DNA from: an uncultured Oligoflexales bacterium
Lineage (GTDB): Bacteria > Bdellovibrionota_B > Oligoflexia > Oligoflexales > JAPPIL01
DNA: 64,000 bases
Assembly (NCBI GenBank): GCA_958296095.1
Contig: OY282434.1
Span: 1,084,001-1,148,000, forward strand
Reading direction: 5' to 3'
The number at the start of each line of letters is the position of its first letter. Positions within the stretch are counted from its first letter, which is position 1. Positions 55,684-63,966 of the stretch are shown here, piece by piece. The position numbers were made by a program, and so were the translations under genes. Below the pieces are notes generated by a model. It had not been told where the DNA came from. It saw nothing but the letters and a program-made list of their open reading frames with translations, and did not search any database.

Positions 55684-57270
55684 ATGAAAGTTTTCGCAAC
55701 ATTATTAGCTATGTTATTGGCGACGGGGATGAACAATGTAGCCATAGCTAACACTGACCCGCCGCTTGTCACTGTGGATGATGATAAAAATCCTGACGAA
55801 GGGTCGCCTATCTCCAAAAATAAAGCGGTTATAGGAGCTGTTATTGTCGGTGCTGTAGTCATTGCCGCCCTTGGTGGTAGGGCCTTAGCAAAACGTATGA
55901 AAGGATCGATAAAGAAGGTAGCAGGAGCTTCGGATCAAGGAGCACCTAATCATAGGGCATCTACAGAGGGTGGCAATGGTAGTAAGGGCAATACCGACAC
56001 CGTTGCTAATGCAGATCCCGATGTAAAGCCACAAGATGTAGAGCCCCAAGTTGCTAACAAGCCAGAAACAACTGAAGTAGACAATCCAACCGATGATCTT
56101 GAGGTTACTGAAGAAGCGACCAACACTGTTGCTGATGCAGAGCCACAAGTTACTAAAGAAGCGACGGACAGCAGTGAGGTTACTGAAGAATTTGATAAAA
56201 AGAATGCGGAATACATAGGTGGTCTTGTCGGGAAGGCTAGGAAAGGCAATAAAGCTGAAGAAAAAGTTAGCGACACTGTCGCTGATGCAGATCCCCCAGT
56301 CACTAAAGAGCCAAAAACAGCTAACGTTACTGAAGGAGCGACCGACACCACTGTTGCTGATGCAGAGCCACAAGTTACTAAAGAAGCGACGGACAGCAGT
56401 GAGGTTACTGAAGAATTTGATAAAAAGAATGCGGACTACATAGGAGGCCTTGTCGGGAAGGCTAGGAAAGGCAATAAAGCTGAAGAAAAAGTTAGCGACA
56501 CTGTCGCTGATGCAGAGCACCAAAAGGTTGAATCGAGCCCAAACAGGCAATCGGAGGACCGACTTACTGAACAAACGAGATTGATACAAGAACAGATGGC
56601 TAAGGGATTAGAGGCTCACCCTGAAACCATCCAAGCGCTCGAGGATGTGGGAAAACTAGTCGATCTTTCGCCTGAGGACGCAAGAAAACTAGAAGACTTC
56701 GTAGATGAAACGCTTGAATATAAAGATGCTGCAGAATATGCAAAAGATGTTACGTACATACGTGGTCTTGTCGAGAGAGCTAGCGAGGAAGAGATACTCT
56801 CGCTATCTAAGAAGTTAGACCTCACTGAGCTTGTCGCTGAGGTCGATGCCCTACACGAAAAACTATTGAAAAATCCTAGTGACATGGGATTGCAAATAGA
56901 TTTTTACAAAAAAGAAGATATTCTTCGTAAAATAGCTTCTACTCCTAGTATGGACAGGAGTTATTCAAATGATATTGCGTATAATGCCCGTGATTATATG
57001 GAAAAAATTTACATGGAAAGTCCTATTGTAAGAGTAGTTCAAGTTAGAATGGATGTGATTCTTACGTCAAAAAGGTTATCTACATTTGAACATTTAGATG
57101 CTTACGAGGAAGTCATCGACAGTAAGTTACGAAAAATTCTATTGAAACATCTATCTGAGATTAAAGCATACAAAGAAACGGTGGGAGCCAATTTTACGGC
57201 TGCTAGGTATATTCCAGGAATGCATACAGGTTATCATGAGGAGTTGGCAACTGGAATGCAGCCTAGATAA
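55684..57270 (+). CDS. Exported repeat-containing protein, N-terminal paralogue of the 10875-11816 gene
   Basis: 528 aa. Signal peptide MKVFATLLAMLLATGMNNVAIA and TM (VIGAVIVGAVVIAALGGRALAKR) are nearly the same as in the 11816 gene. Then follows an acidic, Thr/Glu/Val-rich region with a 75-residue internal duplication (DNA 56128-56352 and 56353 onward): both copies contain VADAEPQVTKEATDSSEVTEE and YIGGLVGKARKGNKAEEK. The C-terminal ~200 residues are helical (AREDFVDET-like, LSKKLDLTELVAEVDAL) and AT-rich in DNA. No family is recognised. Confidence 0.72.
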   Translation: MKVFATLLAMLLATGMNNVAIANTDPPLVTVDDDKNPDEGSPISKNKAVIGAVIVGAVVIAALGGRALAKRMKGSIKKVAGASDQGAPNHRASTEGGNGSKGNTDTVANADPDVKPQDVEPQVANKPETTEVDNPTDDLEVTEEATNTVADAEPQVTKEATDSSEVTEEFDKKNAEYIGGLVGKARKGNKAEEKVSDTVADADPPVTKEPKTANVTEGATDTTVADAEPQVTKEATDSSEVTEEFDKKNADYIGGLVGKARKGNKAEEKVSDTVADAEHQKVESSPNRQSEDRLTEQTRLIQEQMAKGLEAHPETIQALEDVGKLVDLSPEDARKLEDFVDETLEYKDAAEYAKDVTYIRGLVERASEEEILSLSKKLDLTELVAEVDALHEKLLKNPSDMGLQIDFYKKEDILRKIASTPSMDRSYSNDIAYNARDYMEKIYMESPIVRVVQVRMDVILTSKRLSTFEHLDAYEEVIDSKLRKILLKHLSEIKAYKETVGANFTAARYIPGMHTGYHEELATGMQPR

Positions 57271-57332
57271 ATAGCCGTGATTATCGGGCCTCCTGCCCAG
57301 GAGAGACTTCTAAAACATCCTGATGACATTGA

Positions 57333-57351
57333 GCGGGGCGCATTGCCCCGC
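57333..57351. terminator. GC-rich hairpin between convergent genes
   Basis: GCGGGGC (57333-57339) pairs with GCCCCGC (57345-57351) over a 5-nt loop. ATT and AAT lie just outside it. It sits between the stop at 57270 and the speD stop at 57366, so it may end transcription from either side. Confidence 0.5.
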
Positions 57352-57365
57352 AATATAGTTGGGGC

Positions 57366-58142
57366 TTATGTCACCGCCCCCAAAAACACGCCTTCCATCT
57401 CGCGGCGAATCAACTGCAAGGCTCTGCGAGTGGTGGCGGCATTGAGGTCAACCTTATCACGAAAATAATCGCCCTCCTTCATCTTGGTGCGCAACATTTT
57501 CGTCTGCCAGATGTTGGCATCGCTGATTTGTTGATCACGGCAGCGGTAATCCTTTAGCGTCTCGGCTTCAATATAGTCTCTGATGCTAGAAATGTGATGA
57601 TCGAGATAGACGCGCTTGCCTTGTTCGTCTCTGGTGAAACCCCGCACGAAGTAGTCGATGACCACAACATCGGATTCGATGGCATTGAGCATGAAGTTGA
57701 GCGCCTTCAGCGGCGAGATGTCACCACAGGTTGAAATGTCGATGTCGATTCTAAACGAGCATACCTGCCCCTCGCCCCGAAAGTCGGGATAGGTATGAGC
57801 ACAGATATGGCTCTTGTCAAGATGCACCGCCTGTAGTGCTGGCACCGCGGCGGCATCGCTCAGCAGCAGCAGCGAACTTGCCCCCCAAGGCTCGTAATCT
57901 TGTGACGAAGCCGCCAACACACGAGCATCGATGATGCGGGCGATGTTCTGCAGCAGACTGGCAATGCGATGACGGTTGAAGTTGTGATTGATGAAGGCTA
58001 CATACGAGTCCCGTTCCGCGGCAGTGCGCGCTGCGCAGAAGTCGTAGAGGTTGAAGTTCAGGGTCTTGGTCAAGTTGTTGAAGCCCTGCAACTTAATGCA
58101 GGTAGGCTTAACTAGACGCGGCATTTCGACACTGCTGCTCAT
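57366..58142 (-). CDS. speD: S-adenosylmethionine decarboxylase proenzyme
   Basis: 258 aa, E. coli-type (264 aa). The self-cleavage site is HLDKSHICAHTYPD: cleavage before S111 gives the pyruvoyl group. The C-terminal half retains FRIDIDISTCGDISPLKALNF and DYFVRGFTRDE. It makes decarboxylated SAM for spermidine synthesis. speE, its usual partner, is not in the window. It lies 13 bp downstream of lptD on the same strand, so it is probably in the folC-lptD transcript. Confidence 0.95.
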   Translation of the reverse strand: MSSSVEMPRLVKPTCIKLQGFNNLTKTLNFNLYDFCAARTAAERDSYVAFINHNFNRHRIASLLQNIARIIDARVLAASSQDYEPWGASSLLLLSDAAAVPALQAVHLDKSHICAHTYPDFRGEGQVCSFRIDIDISTCGDISPLKALNFMLNAIESDVVVIDYFVRGFTRDEQGKRVYLDHHISSIRDYIEAETLKDYRCRDQQISDANIWQTKMLRTKMKEGDYFRDKVDLNAATTRRALQLIRREMEGVFLGAVT

Positions 58143-58155
58143 TCAGCCCTCCTCC

Positions 58156-60441
58156 TCAGCCCTCCTCGGCGTAACGAGGAGAGTTAACAAAATTGACCTG
58201 AAGAGACAACACATAGGAAGCCTCACCCTCACGATCATCCCAATCTTTCACCCGATTGAAGGCAAGTCCCCAGCACTGCTGCTGTCCCCGATACTCGCCG
58301 CCAATCTGCCAGCGATACTGCCACGGCCCGTCACCGTGCAGAGGTGCACGATCAGCATACTCGGCGCGCAATTCCGCCTGCTTCGCCAGCTGTGCCACCG
58401 CCCCTAATCGCCGCACCTGCACCCGCGGCACGGCTTCCGCGCTAGCGTCCAGCACCTGTGGCATGATTTCCCAACTCGGCTCGAGCTGCACCCTATCAGC
58501 CACAGGCAGACCTAAAACCACGCGCAACTGCTTGAATTCATGCCGATACACGTCCCAGGCCAGCTCCTGCTGTAAGGACAGCTCGCCGTGTTGTAGGCGC
58601 AGGGCTAATTGTAGTGGACTCCAGGCCTGAGGCAACACCTCCTCGCCCTGCTGTTGCGCGGTGCGACGGCGGGCAGCCTGGTGGCGATCCCAGGTGGTGC
58701 TGACCCGCAAGCTTAGTGGCGTGTGCGTGCGTAACGGCATCGACTCACGGCGCGGTCCGGCTAAGTCTGTCGGCGGTAACGATTGCGTGCTGAGCCGCCA
58801 GGCCTGCTCAAGTTCTAATTCAACCACCGTAGTGGGGTGGGCAAGGTAGTGCTGCGCGGTGTCGGGTGGTTGCAGATACCCCGTCGTCCACACTTGCGGC
58901 TGCACCACTATGCCCGCGTTAAAACGTACGAGATGTTGCAAGGTGCGGGTCTGTGCCGTGGACGCAGGCAAGGCCATCCGCCCATCGAGTGGCAAGCTGA
59001 AGCGCAAGCCAGTGCGCCACGCGTGTTGTTGGTGGTCTACCAGACGCTGTGCCTCTACTTCCCAAAACTGCTCGATGTCTAGTGCCGTCCCTAGCAGCAC
59101 GTTGACAGCCCGCAACTGTGCCTGTTGGCGGGCGTGCCGCGGTTGCCACGTGTGTTGATGCTGCAGTCGTAGGTGCGCCCACGTCTTGACGGCAGGCAGG
59201 TTGAGTAGCTGCAGGTGACGTGATTGCAAGGTAAAATTGGCGGGCAACTGCTTGCCATGGGCAACATAGTCGCTGTCTCCCACCAGATGACTGCTAACAC
59301 CGACGTAAATGTCAGGATGGTCGAGGTGTAGCCATAGCCTGCGAGCAGCATAGGGGTTGAGGTCGAATTCAGCCGTGCCCCGCCGCCCGCGATACAGCTC
59401 GCGGTTGTAGGCGACATCGCGGCTAACATCGCCTTCACTGCCGAAGGAAAGTCGCGGGGTAAGGTAGTGCAAGAGTTTCCATTTCACCGTGCCTCGCCAA
59501 CTCGGTGCGCCATCTTGCGCGGCCTGGCGATCGTGCAATCCTTCCGCCAGCAATTGCCAGTGCCGCTGAGGTGAGAGGCGACCGCGGCTGCTCACGGCAA
59601 GACGCAGGCCGCGCCGCTGTAGCCAATCGAGATAGAGGGTGGCATCGGCTTTGGCATTGATAGCGAGGTAGAATGGTTGACTAATGCTAAAACCTGTCTG
59701 CTTGCGCAGCCCAAAAACTGGGCGCAGCAGGCCTGATCTACGTGCCAACGGTAGCCGCAAAAACGGCAAGAAAAAAACTGGCCAGCCGCGCACTTCAACC
59801 ACGGCAGTATTGAAGTCGATATGTTCGTGCACTCGTGCATCAATACGTCTTGCCCGCAGCGCGAATGCAGGTGGCTCACCGCCCACACAACGACAGGGAG
59901 TGAGGGAAGCCTCGTCGGCCTGCAGAAAATCTCGTTCACGCCCTATGACACGCTTGCTGCTGAATTTGAGATAGTATGATGGCAGGGTGGCCTGCTCAGC
60001 GGCGTGACGGGTCTGCAACCAGAGACGCTGGCGCTGGGCGCGGCGTTGGGCATTGTTGCTGCCGCGGGACAGAATTTGTTTGCGCAGACGTGCACTCTCG
60101 TCACGATCGGAGATGATAAGTTGGACATCGTTGACGACAAAATCACGCGTTGCCAACCAGAAGCTGGCCTGGCTGGCCGACAGGGCATGCTCTTCACCTG
60201 CGACGAGCACATTGCCCTTTGCCTTCAGCAGTCCCGCATCACGATCAATACTGATGTCATCCGCCGCGACCACATAGCCGCCGCCGATAACGACAACATC
60301 GCCGCTAAAAACCTGCCGCGTGCCGTCCTGCTTGAAGTAGCTCTCGTTAGCGTCGTAAAACACTTCTGGCAACCGCGCCACGGCAACTCCGCTACCCAAC
60401 AGCAGTGCGCTCAGGACGAACTTGTGCACAGCAACTCCCAC
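58156..60441 (-). CDS. lptD: LPS-assembly protein LptD
   Basis: 761 aa. Signal peptide (KFVLSALLLGSGVAVA), then a periplasmic OstA/LptA-like jellyroll (DDISIDRDAGLLKAKGNVLV ... LSASQASFWL), then the large LptD barrel domain. The conserved transition WPVFFLPFLRLPL ... RRSGLLRPVFGLRKQTGFSISQPFY and ADATLYLDWLQRRGL are clear. With LptE it places LPS in the outer leaflet of the outer membrane. The GTG start overlaps the 3' end of folC by 31 bp. Four disulfide cysteines of E. coli LptD are not all present: only a CRC pair and one late Cys are seen. Confidence 0.87.
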   Translation of the reverse strand: MGVAVHKFVLSALLLGSGVAVARLPEVFYDANESYFKQDGTRQVFSGDVVVIGGGYVVAADDISIDRDAGLLKAKGNVLVAGEEHALSASQASFWLATRDFVVNDVQLIISDRDESARLRKQILSRGSNNAQRRAQRQRLWLQTRHAAEQATLPSYYLKFSSKRVIGRERDFLQADEASLTPCRCVGGEPPAFALRARRIDARVHEHIDFNTAVVEVRGWPVFFLPFLRLPLARRSGLLRPVFGLRKQTGFSISQPFYLAINAKADATLYLDWLQRRGLRLAVSSRGRLSPQRHWQLLAEGLHDRQAAQDGAPSWRGTVKWKLLHYLTPRLSFGSEGDVSRDVAYNRELYRGRRGTAEFDLNPYAARRLWLHLDHPDIYVGVSSHLVGDSDYVAHGKQLPANFTLQSRHLQLLNLPAVKTWAHLRLQHQHTWQPRHARQQAQLRAVNVLLGTALDIEQFWEVEAQRLVDHQQHAWRTGLRFSLPLDGRMALPASTAQTRTLQHLVRFNAGIVVQPQVWTTGYLQPPDTAQHYLAHPTTVVELELEQAWRLSTQSLPPTDLAGPRRESMPLRTHTPLSLRVSTTWDRHQAARRRTAQQQGEEVLPQAWSPLQLALRLQHGELSLQQELAWDVYRHEFKQLRVVLGLPVADRVQLEPSWEIMPQVLDASAEAVPRVQVRRLGAVAQLAKQAELRAEYADRAPLHGDGPWQYRWQIGGEYRGQQQCWGLAFNRVKDWDDREGEASYVLSLQVNFVNSPRYAEEG

Positions 60442-61793
60442 TCGTCGTGCGTGCTAAGCAGTGCCAATGCTTCGCCCAATCCATAAAAAGAACCACAGAT
60501 AACCAGCGGGCCTGTGCTGGGCTTGGCGGTGATGCTATACCATGCCGCGGAAAAATCTTCATGCCAGCAGTGCTGCCATCGTTCAGGCAAGTGCGAGCAG
60601 GTCATGCTACGCTCGTTATCTAGGGCAAAAATTGCTAGCGGCTTGAGCTGGCGAGCGAGCAGCGGCACGATCTTGGCAATCTCCTTGTCGTGCAGCAAAG
60701 ACAGCATGCCTGCCACCCGACCATAACGCTGTTGCAGCTCGGCGACCAATGCCAGCGCGCCATCGTAGTTGTGACAGGCATCGAGCAGTAGTTGTCGCAC
60801 TTGTCCTGTGGGACGATGATGCAGGCGGCGTAATTGAAATCGTGCTGGCAAAGTTGCAGGCAGCAATTCTACGGTGTTGTCGACGATGCTAGCCAGGTCG
60901 GAGTGCGATCGCCCGAGACGCGGCAACAGCCACCAGCTAAAGGCAAAGGCCAGGCAGAAGTTACGCTGTAACCAACGCGGTGTGGCTTGCAAGGCAGGTG
61001 GAACAGGCAGGGTGACGGCTGGCAAGGCTGGCAGTTCAACGCTGAACGTGTTGGTGACCGCGTTGAGTTTAAATTCACGCCCCGCGCTGAACAGCACCAG
61101 CTGCTGGCGGTGCACGATTTCTTGCAAGGTGTGCTGCATATCTCGGTCATCTGCACCTGAACCCTGATTGCCCCAGAAAAGTGGACAGTGCGAGCGGGTG
61201 ATGCCCATTTTGTCGGCAAGAATTTTGGCGTAGGTGTTGCCAAGCTGTTGCTGATGATCTTTACCGATTGAGACGATTGCTGCCGCGAGCGGATTGCAGA
61301 CATTGACGGCATCCCAGGTGCCGCCGAGTCCAACTTCGAGGACGTTGATGTCGGTGGCGGTGCGGTTGAAAACGTAAAAAGCTAGCAGGGTGCAGCATTC
61401 AAAGAAAGTCAGCTGCGCCCGAAAGCGAGGGGCTAGCAGCAGTTCAAGTTCCCCCCAAATATCCATCAAGGCGGCATCGTCGAGTCGCACATGCGAAGTC
61501 TGCACGCGCTCGCAAAAATGCGCAACGTGGGGTGAGGTGTAGAGACCTACCTTTAGATGCGCCCCGCGTGACAGCAGTGAGAAGATAAAACCCGCCGTTG
61601 TGCCCTTGCCATTTGTGCCCCCGATGAGCACGCATGGCGCACGCAGCTGCAATTGTGGCAAGGCCGCGATGACGGTACGTATTTGCTCGAGACTTGGATT
61701 AATGCGGTGCTGAGAGGTGCGGGCGAAGGCGAGCATTTTGTTGACGAGCGCTGCGCTGCTTTTTTGTAACGCTCGCTTCCTAGCTCGCTGCAT
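60411..61793 (-). CDS. folC: Folylpolyglutamate/dihydrofolate synthase with repeat-derived 5' end
   Basis: 460 aa from ATG 61793; a TTG at 61856 is also in frame. Mur-ligase-like fold: P-loop GGTNGKGTT, YTSPHVAHFCERV, VLEVGLGGTWDAVN, and the C-terminal DACHNYDGA. It adds glutamate to dihydropteroate/folates. Homology with E. coli FolC begins at about ALVNKMLAF. Codons before this (MQRARKRALQKSSA) are the repeat module ATGCAGCGAGCTAGGAAGCG. That module also supplies AGAGG 9 nt before the ATG. The repeat has thus replaced the native 5' end and start. It overlaps lptD. Confidence 0.9.
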   Translation of the reverse strand: MQRARKRALQKSSAALVNKMLAFARTSQHRINPSLEQIRTVIAALPQLQLRAPCVLIGGTNGKGTTAGFIFSLLSRGAHLKVGLYTSPHVAHFCERVQTSHVRLDDAALMDIWGELELLLAPRFRAQLTFFECCTLLAFYVFNRTATDINVLEVGLGGTWDAVNVCNPLAAAIVSIGKDHQQQLGNTYAKILADKMGITRSHCPLFWGNQGSGADDRDMQHTLQEIVHRQQLVLFSAGREFKLNAVTNTFSVELPALPAVTLPVPPALQATPRWLQRNFCLAFAFSWWLLPRLGRSHSDLASIVDNTVELLPATLPARFQLRRLHHRPTGQVRQLLLDACHNYDGALALVAELQQRYGRVAGMLSLLHDKEIAKIVPLLARQLKPLAIFALDNERSMTCSHLPERWQHCWHEDFSAAWYSITAKPSTGPLVICGSFYGLGEALALLSTHDEWELLCTSSS

Positions 61794-62925
61794 GTCCTCA
61801 GACCTCTCGTTATTGCGTTCGGGCTCGTCATCAGACTTCTCGGCTGTTGCGTTCAAGCTTGCCTACCGAGGGCTTTATGAACGGCACGGCAAGACCGTGC
61901 GAAAACTCGACCACAGATACTGCCATATTGCCACCAGTTTATTTTTTCGCACAAGGCATGTGCTTTCACTTAACTCAAGGAGAGTTTCTCGGCAGGTCTG
62001 TGCCGTGCCAAGATAACGGAGCTGCGCACGACTTTTCGTCCCGCTCGCTTCCTAGCTCGCTCCCTGTCCTCAGACCTCCCTGTATTGCGTTCAAGCTTGT
62101 CCTCAGGCCTCTCGGCGGTTGCCCCCACCTCTTGCCTACCGAGAGCGCCGTGGCGCGACTCTTTGTAACGCTCGCTTCCTAGCTCGCTGCTTGCGCTCGT
62201 GCCTCTCGTTATTGCGTTCAGGCTTGCCACTTAGCCCCTTTGCTTGTCCTCAGAACTCTCGGCTGTTGAGCTGAGGTTTGCCTACCGAGGGCTTTATGAA
62301 CGGCAGAGCGAGACCGTACGAAAACTCGACCGCAAATACTGCCATATTGCCACCAGTTTATTTTTTCGCACAAGGCATGTGCCTATACCTGTTGAGGTCG
62401 GGTTTCTCGGTAGGTCTGCGCCGTGGCGCGCTACGCGCTACGCGGCTTTTTGTAACGCTCGCTTCCTAGCTCATCGCTGCGCGATGCTTTTTAGTATCGC
62501 TCGCTTCCTAGCTCGCTGCTTGCACTCTGATCTCCCTGTGTTGCGTTCAAGCTTGTCCTCAGGCCTCTCGGCGGTTGCCCCCACCTCTTGCCTACCGAGA
62601 GCTCCATGAATGGCGAGGCAAGACCGTGCGAAAACTCGACCATAAATACTGCCATATTGCCACCAGTTTATTTTTTCGCACAAGGCATGTGCCACACCTA
62701 ACTCAAGGTCGGGTTTCTCGGTAGGGCTGCGCCTCGCCCAGCTGCGCTGCGCACGACTTTTCGTCCCGCTCGCTTCCTAGCTCGCTCCCTCGCTGCTTGT
62801 GCTCTGATCTCCCTGTATTGCATCCAAGCTTGCCCCCAAGCCCCTTTGCTTGCCCTCAGACCTCTCGGCTGTTGCGTTCAGGCTTGCCCTCAAGTCTCTC
62901 TACTTGTCATCAGGACGAAGAAGGC
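61740..62925 (-). repeat. Interspersed repeat block 11 (reverse orientation)
   Basis: About 1.19 kb between nusG and folC, running into the folC 5' codons. Core units on the plus strand have left arms CTTGCCTACCGAGGGC (near 61858 and 62277) and CTTGCCTACCGAGAGC (62588), each with a right arm TTTCTCGG(C/T)AGG about 130 bp on. The GCTCGCTTCCTAGCTCGCT module recurs at 61770, 62045, 62172, 62457, 62500 and 62768. No gene is seen. Confidence 0.89.
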
Positions 62926-62928
62926 ATT

Positions 62929-63477
62929 TCAGACGATCTTCTCGACTTGGTTGAAATCAAGCTCGACCGGCGTTTCGCGGCCGAAGATGCTGACCAGCAC
63001 GCGTAGTTTCATCTTGTCGGGGCGCACTTCATCGACCGTGCCATTGAAATTGGCGAAGGGGCCTTCGTCGATTTTTACGGTCTCGCCTTTCTCAAAGAAA
63101 GTCTCGATAGATGTGCGTCCCTCACCTTCAGCACCATCTCCACCGCCTGTGGTGAGGCGTAGCACTTCCTGCTCGGAAATGGGCTTGGGGTGCGTTGAAC
63201 TACCAACGAAGCCGTTGACACGGGGTGTGCCTGTCACCAGTCGGCGAGTTTCCAACGTGTAGGCCATCTTGACGAGAATGTAACCAGGGTAGAGAGTGCG
63301 CTCTTGGGTTTTCTTCTTGCCCTTCTCGGTAAGCCTTTCGACCGCGGTGACGGGCACGTATACCTCTGTAACCAGACGGGACATGCCGTTACGCTCAATG
63401 CGCTCCTGCAGCGCGAGCTTCGCCTTGCCCTCACAACCAGAGTGCGTGTGCACCACATACCACTTGAGCTCGCTCAT
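62929..63477 (-). CDS. nusG: Transcription termination/antitermination factor NusG
   Basis: 182 aa, full length. NGN domain opens [22 protein letters not shown] and includes [10 protein letters not shown] and TPRVNGFVG. The C-terminal KOW domain reads [21 protein letters not shown], and the protein ends [11 protein letters not shown]. NusG binds RNA polymerase and couples it to Rho or ribosomes. It is 13 bp downstream of secE. rplK, which normally follows, is absent; repeat block 11 begins at the stop. Confidence 0.95.
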   Translation of the reverse strand: MSELKWYVVHTHSGCEGKAKLALQERIERNGMSRLVTEVYVPVTAVERLTEKGKKKTQERTLYPGYILVKMAYTLETRRLVTGTPRVNGFVGSSTHPKPISEQEVLRLTTGGGDGAEGEGRTSIETFFEKGETVKIDEGPFANFNGTVDEVRPDKMKLRVLVSIFGRETPVELDFNQVEKIV

Positions 63478-63490
63478 GTATCCGTCCCGT

Positions 63491-63871
63491 TCAGGCGATT
63501 ATTTTGTTCAGCAGCCAAGCAAACCAAAGATCGAAAACTGCGAGAATAGCGGAGAAAATCCCCACGACGATCACCACGATGATGGTCATTTTCTTGGTGT
63601 CGAGCCAAGTCGGCCACGTGACCTTGCGCAGCTCGCCGATCGAGGCCAGGTAGTACTCGTGGTTTTCCTGCTGCCGCCTCGCATAGTAGACCACTGCTAT
63701 CCCGACGACGACACTGATTGTCCCCGCGACAGGAGCAAACCAATCGCTGTAGTCCTCCAGCAAGCCGCTGAATAGGCCGACCGAGTTCAGTGCCTTCCAC
63801 AACACGTAGATGAAAATCAAGGCACAGGTGACGTAACAGATATTCAACCACGTGCCGTCATCCTTGGTCAT
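63491..63871 (-). CDS. secE: Preprotein translocase subunit SecE
   Basis: 126 aa, three TMs as in gammaproteobacterial SecE. The two N-terminal TMs are followed by the conserved cytoplasmic segment ELRKVTWPTWLDTKKMT and the last TM (IIVVIVVGIFSAILAVFDL). It is the clamp subunit of SecYEG. It lies between tRNA-Trp and nusG, the standard order. Confidence 0.94.
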   Translation of the reverse strand: MTKDDGTWLNICYVTCALIFIYVLWKALNSVGLFSGLLEDYSDWFAPVAGTISVVVGIAVVYYARRQQENHEYYLASIGELRKVTWPTWLDTKKMTIIVVIVVGIFSAILAVFDLWFAWLLNKIIA

Positions 63872-63892
63872 AGCACCATCTCCCCCGCATCA

Positions 63893-63966
63893 CAGGCAAG
63901 GAGGGATTCGAACCCCCAACCCGTGGATTTGGAATCCACCGCTCTACCAATTGGAGCTACTTGCCC
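63893..63966 (-). tRNA. tRNA-Trp (CCA anticodon)
   Basis: A full cloverleaf of 74 nt can be drawn: acceptor GGGCAAG/CTTGCCT, D-stem GCTC/GAGC, anticodon stem GTGGA/TCCAC with loop TTCCAAA (anticodon CCA), and T-arm loop TTCGAAT. The first acceptor pair is a G-U and the discriminator is G. The 3' CCA is not encoded (GTGA follows). It lies 21 bp upstream of secE, as in many gammaproteobacteria. Confidence 0.93.
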
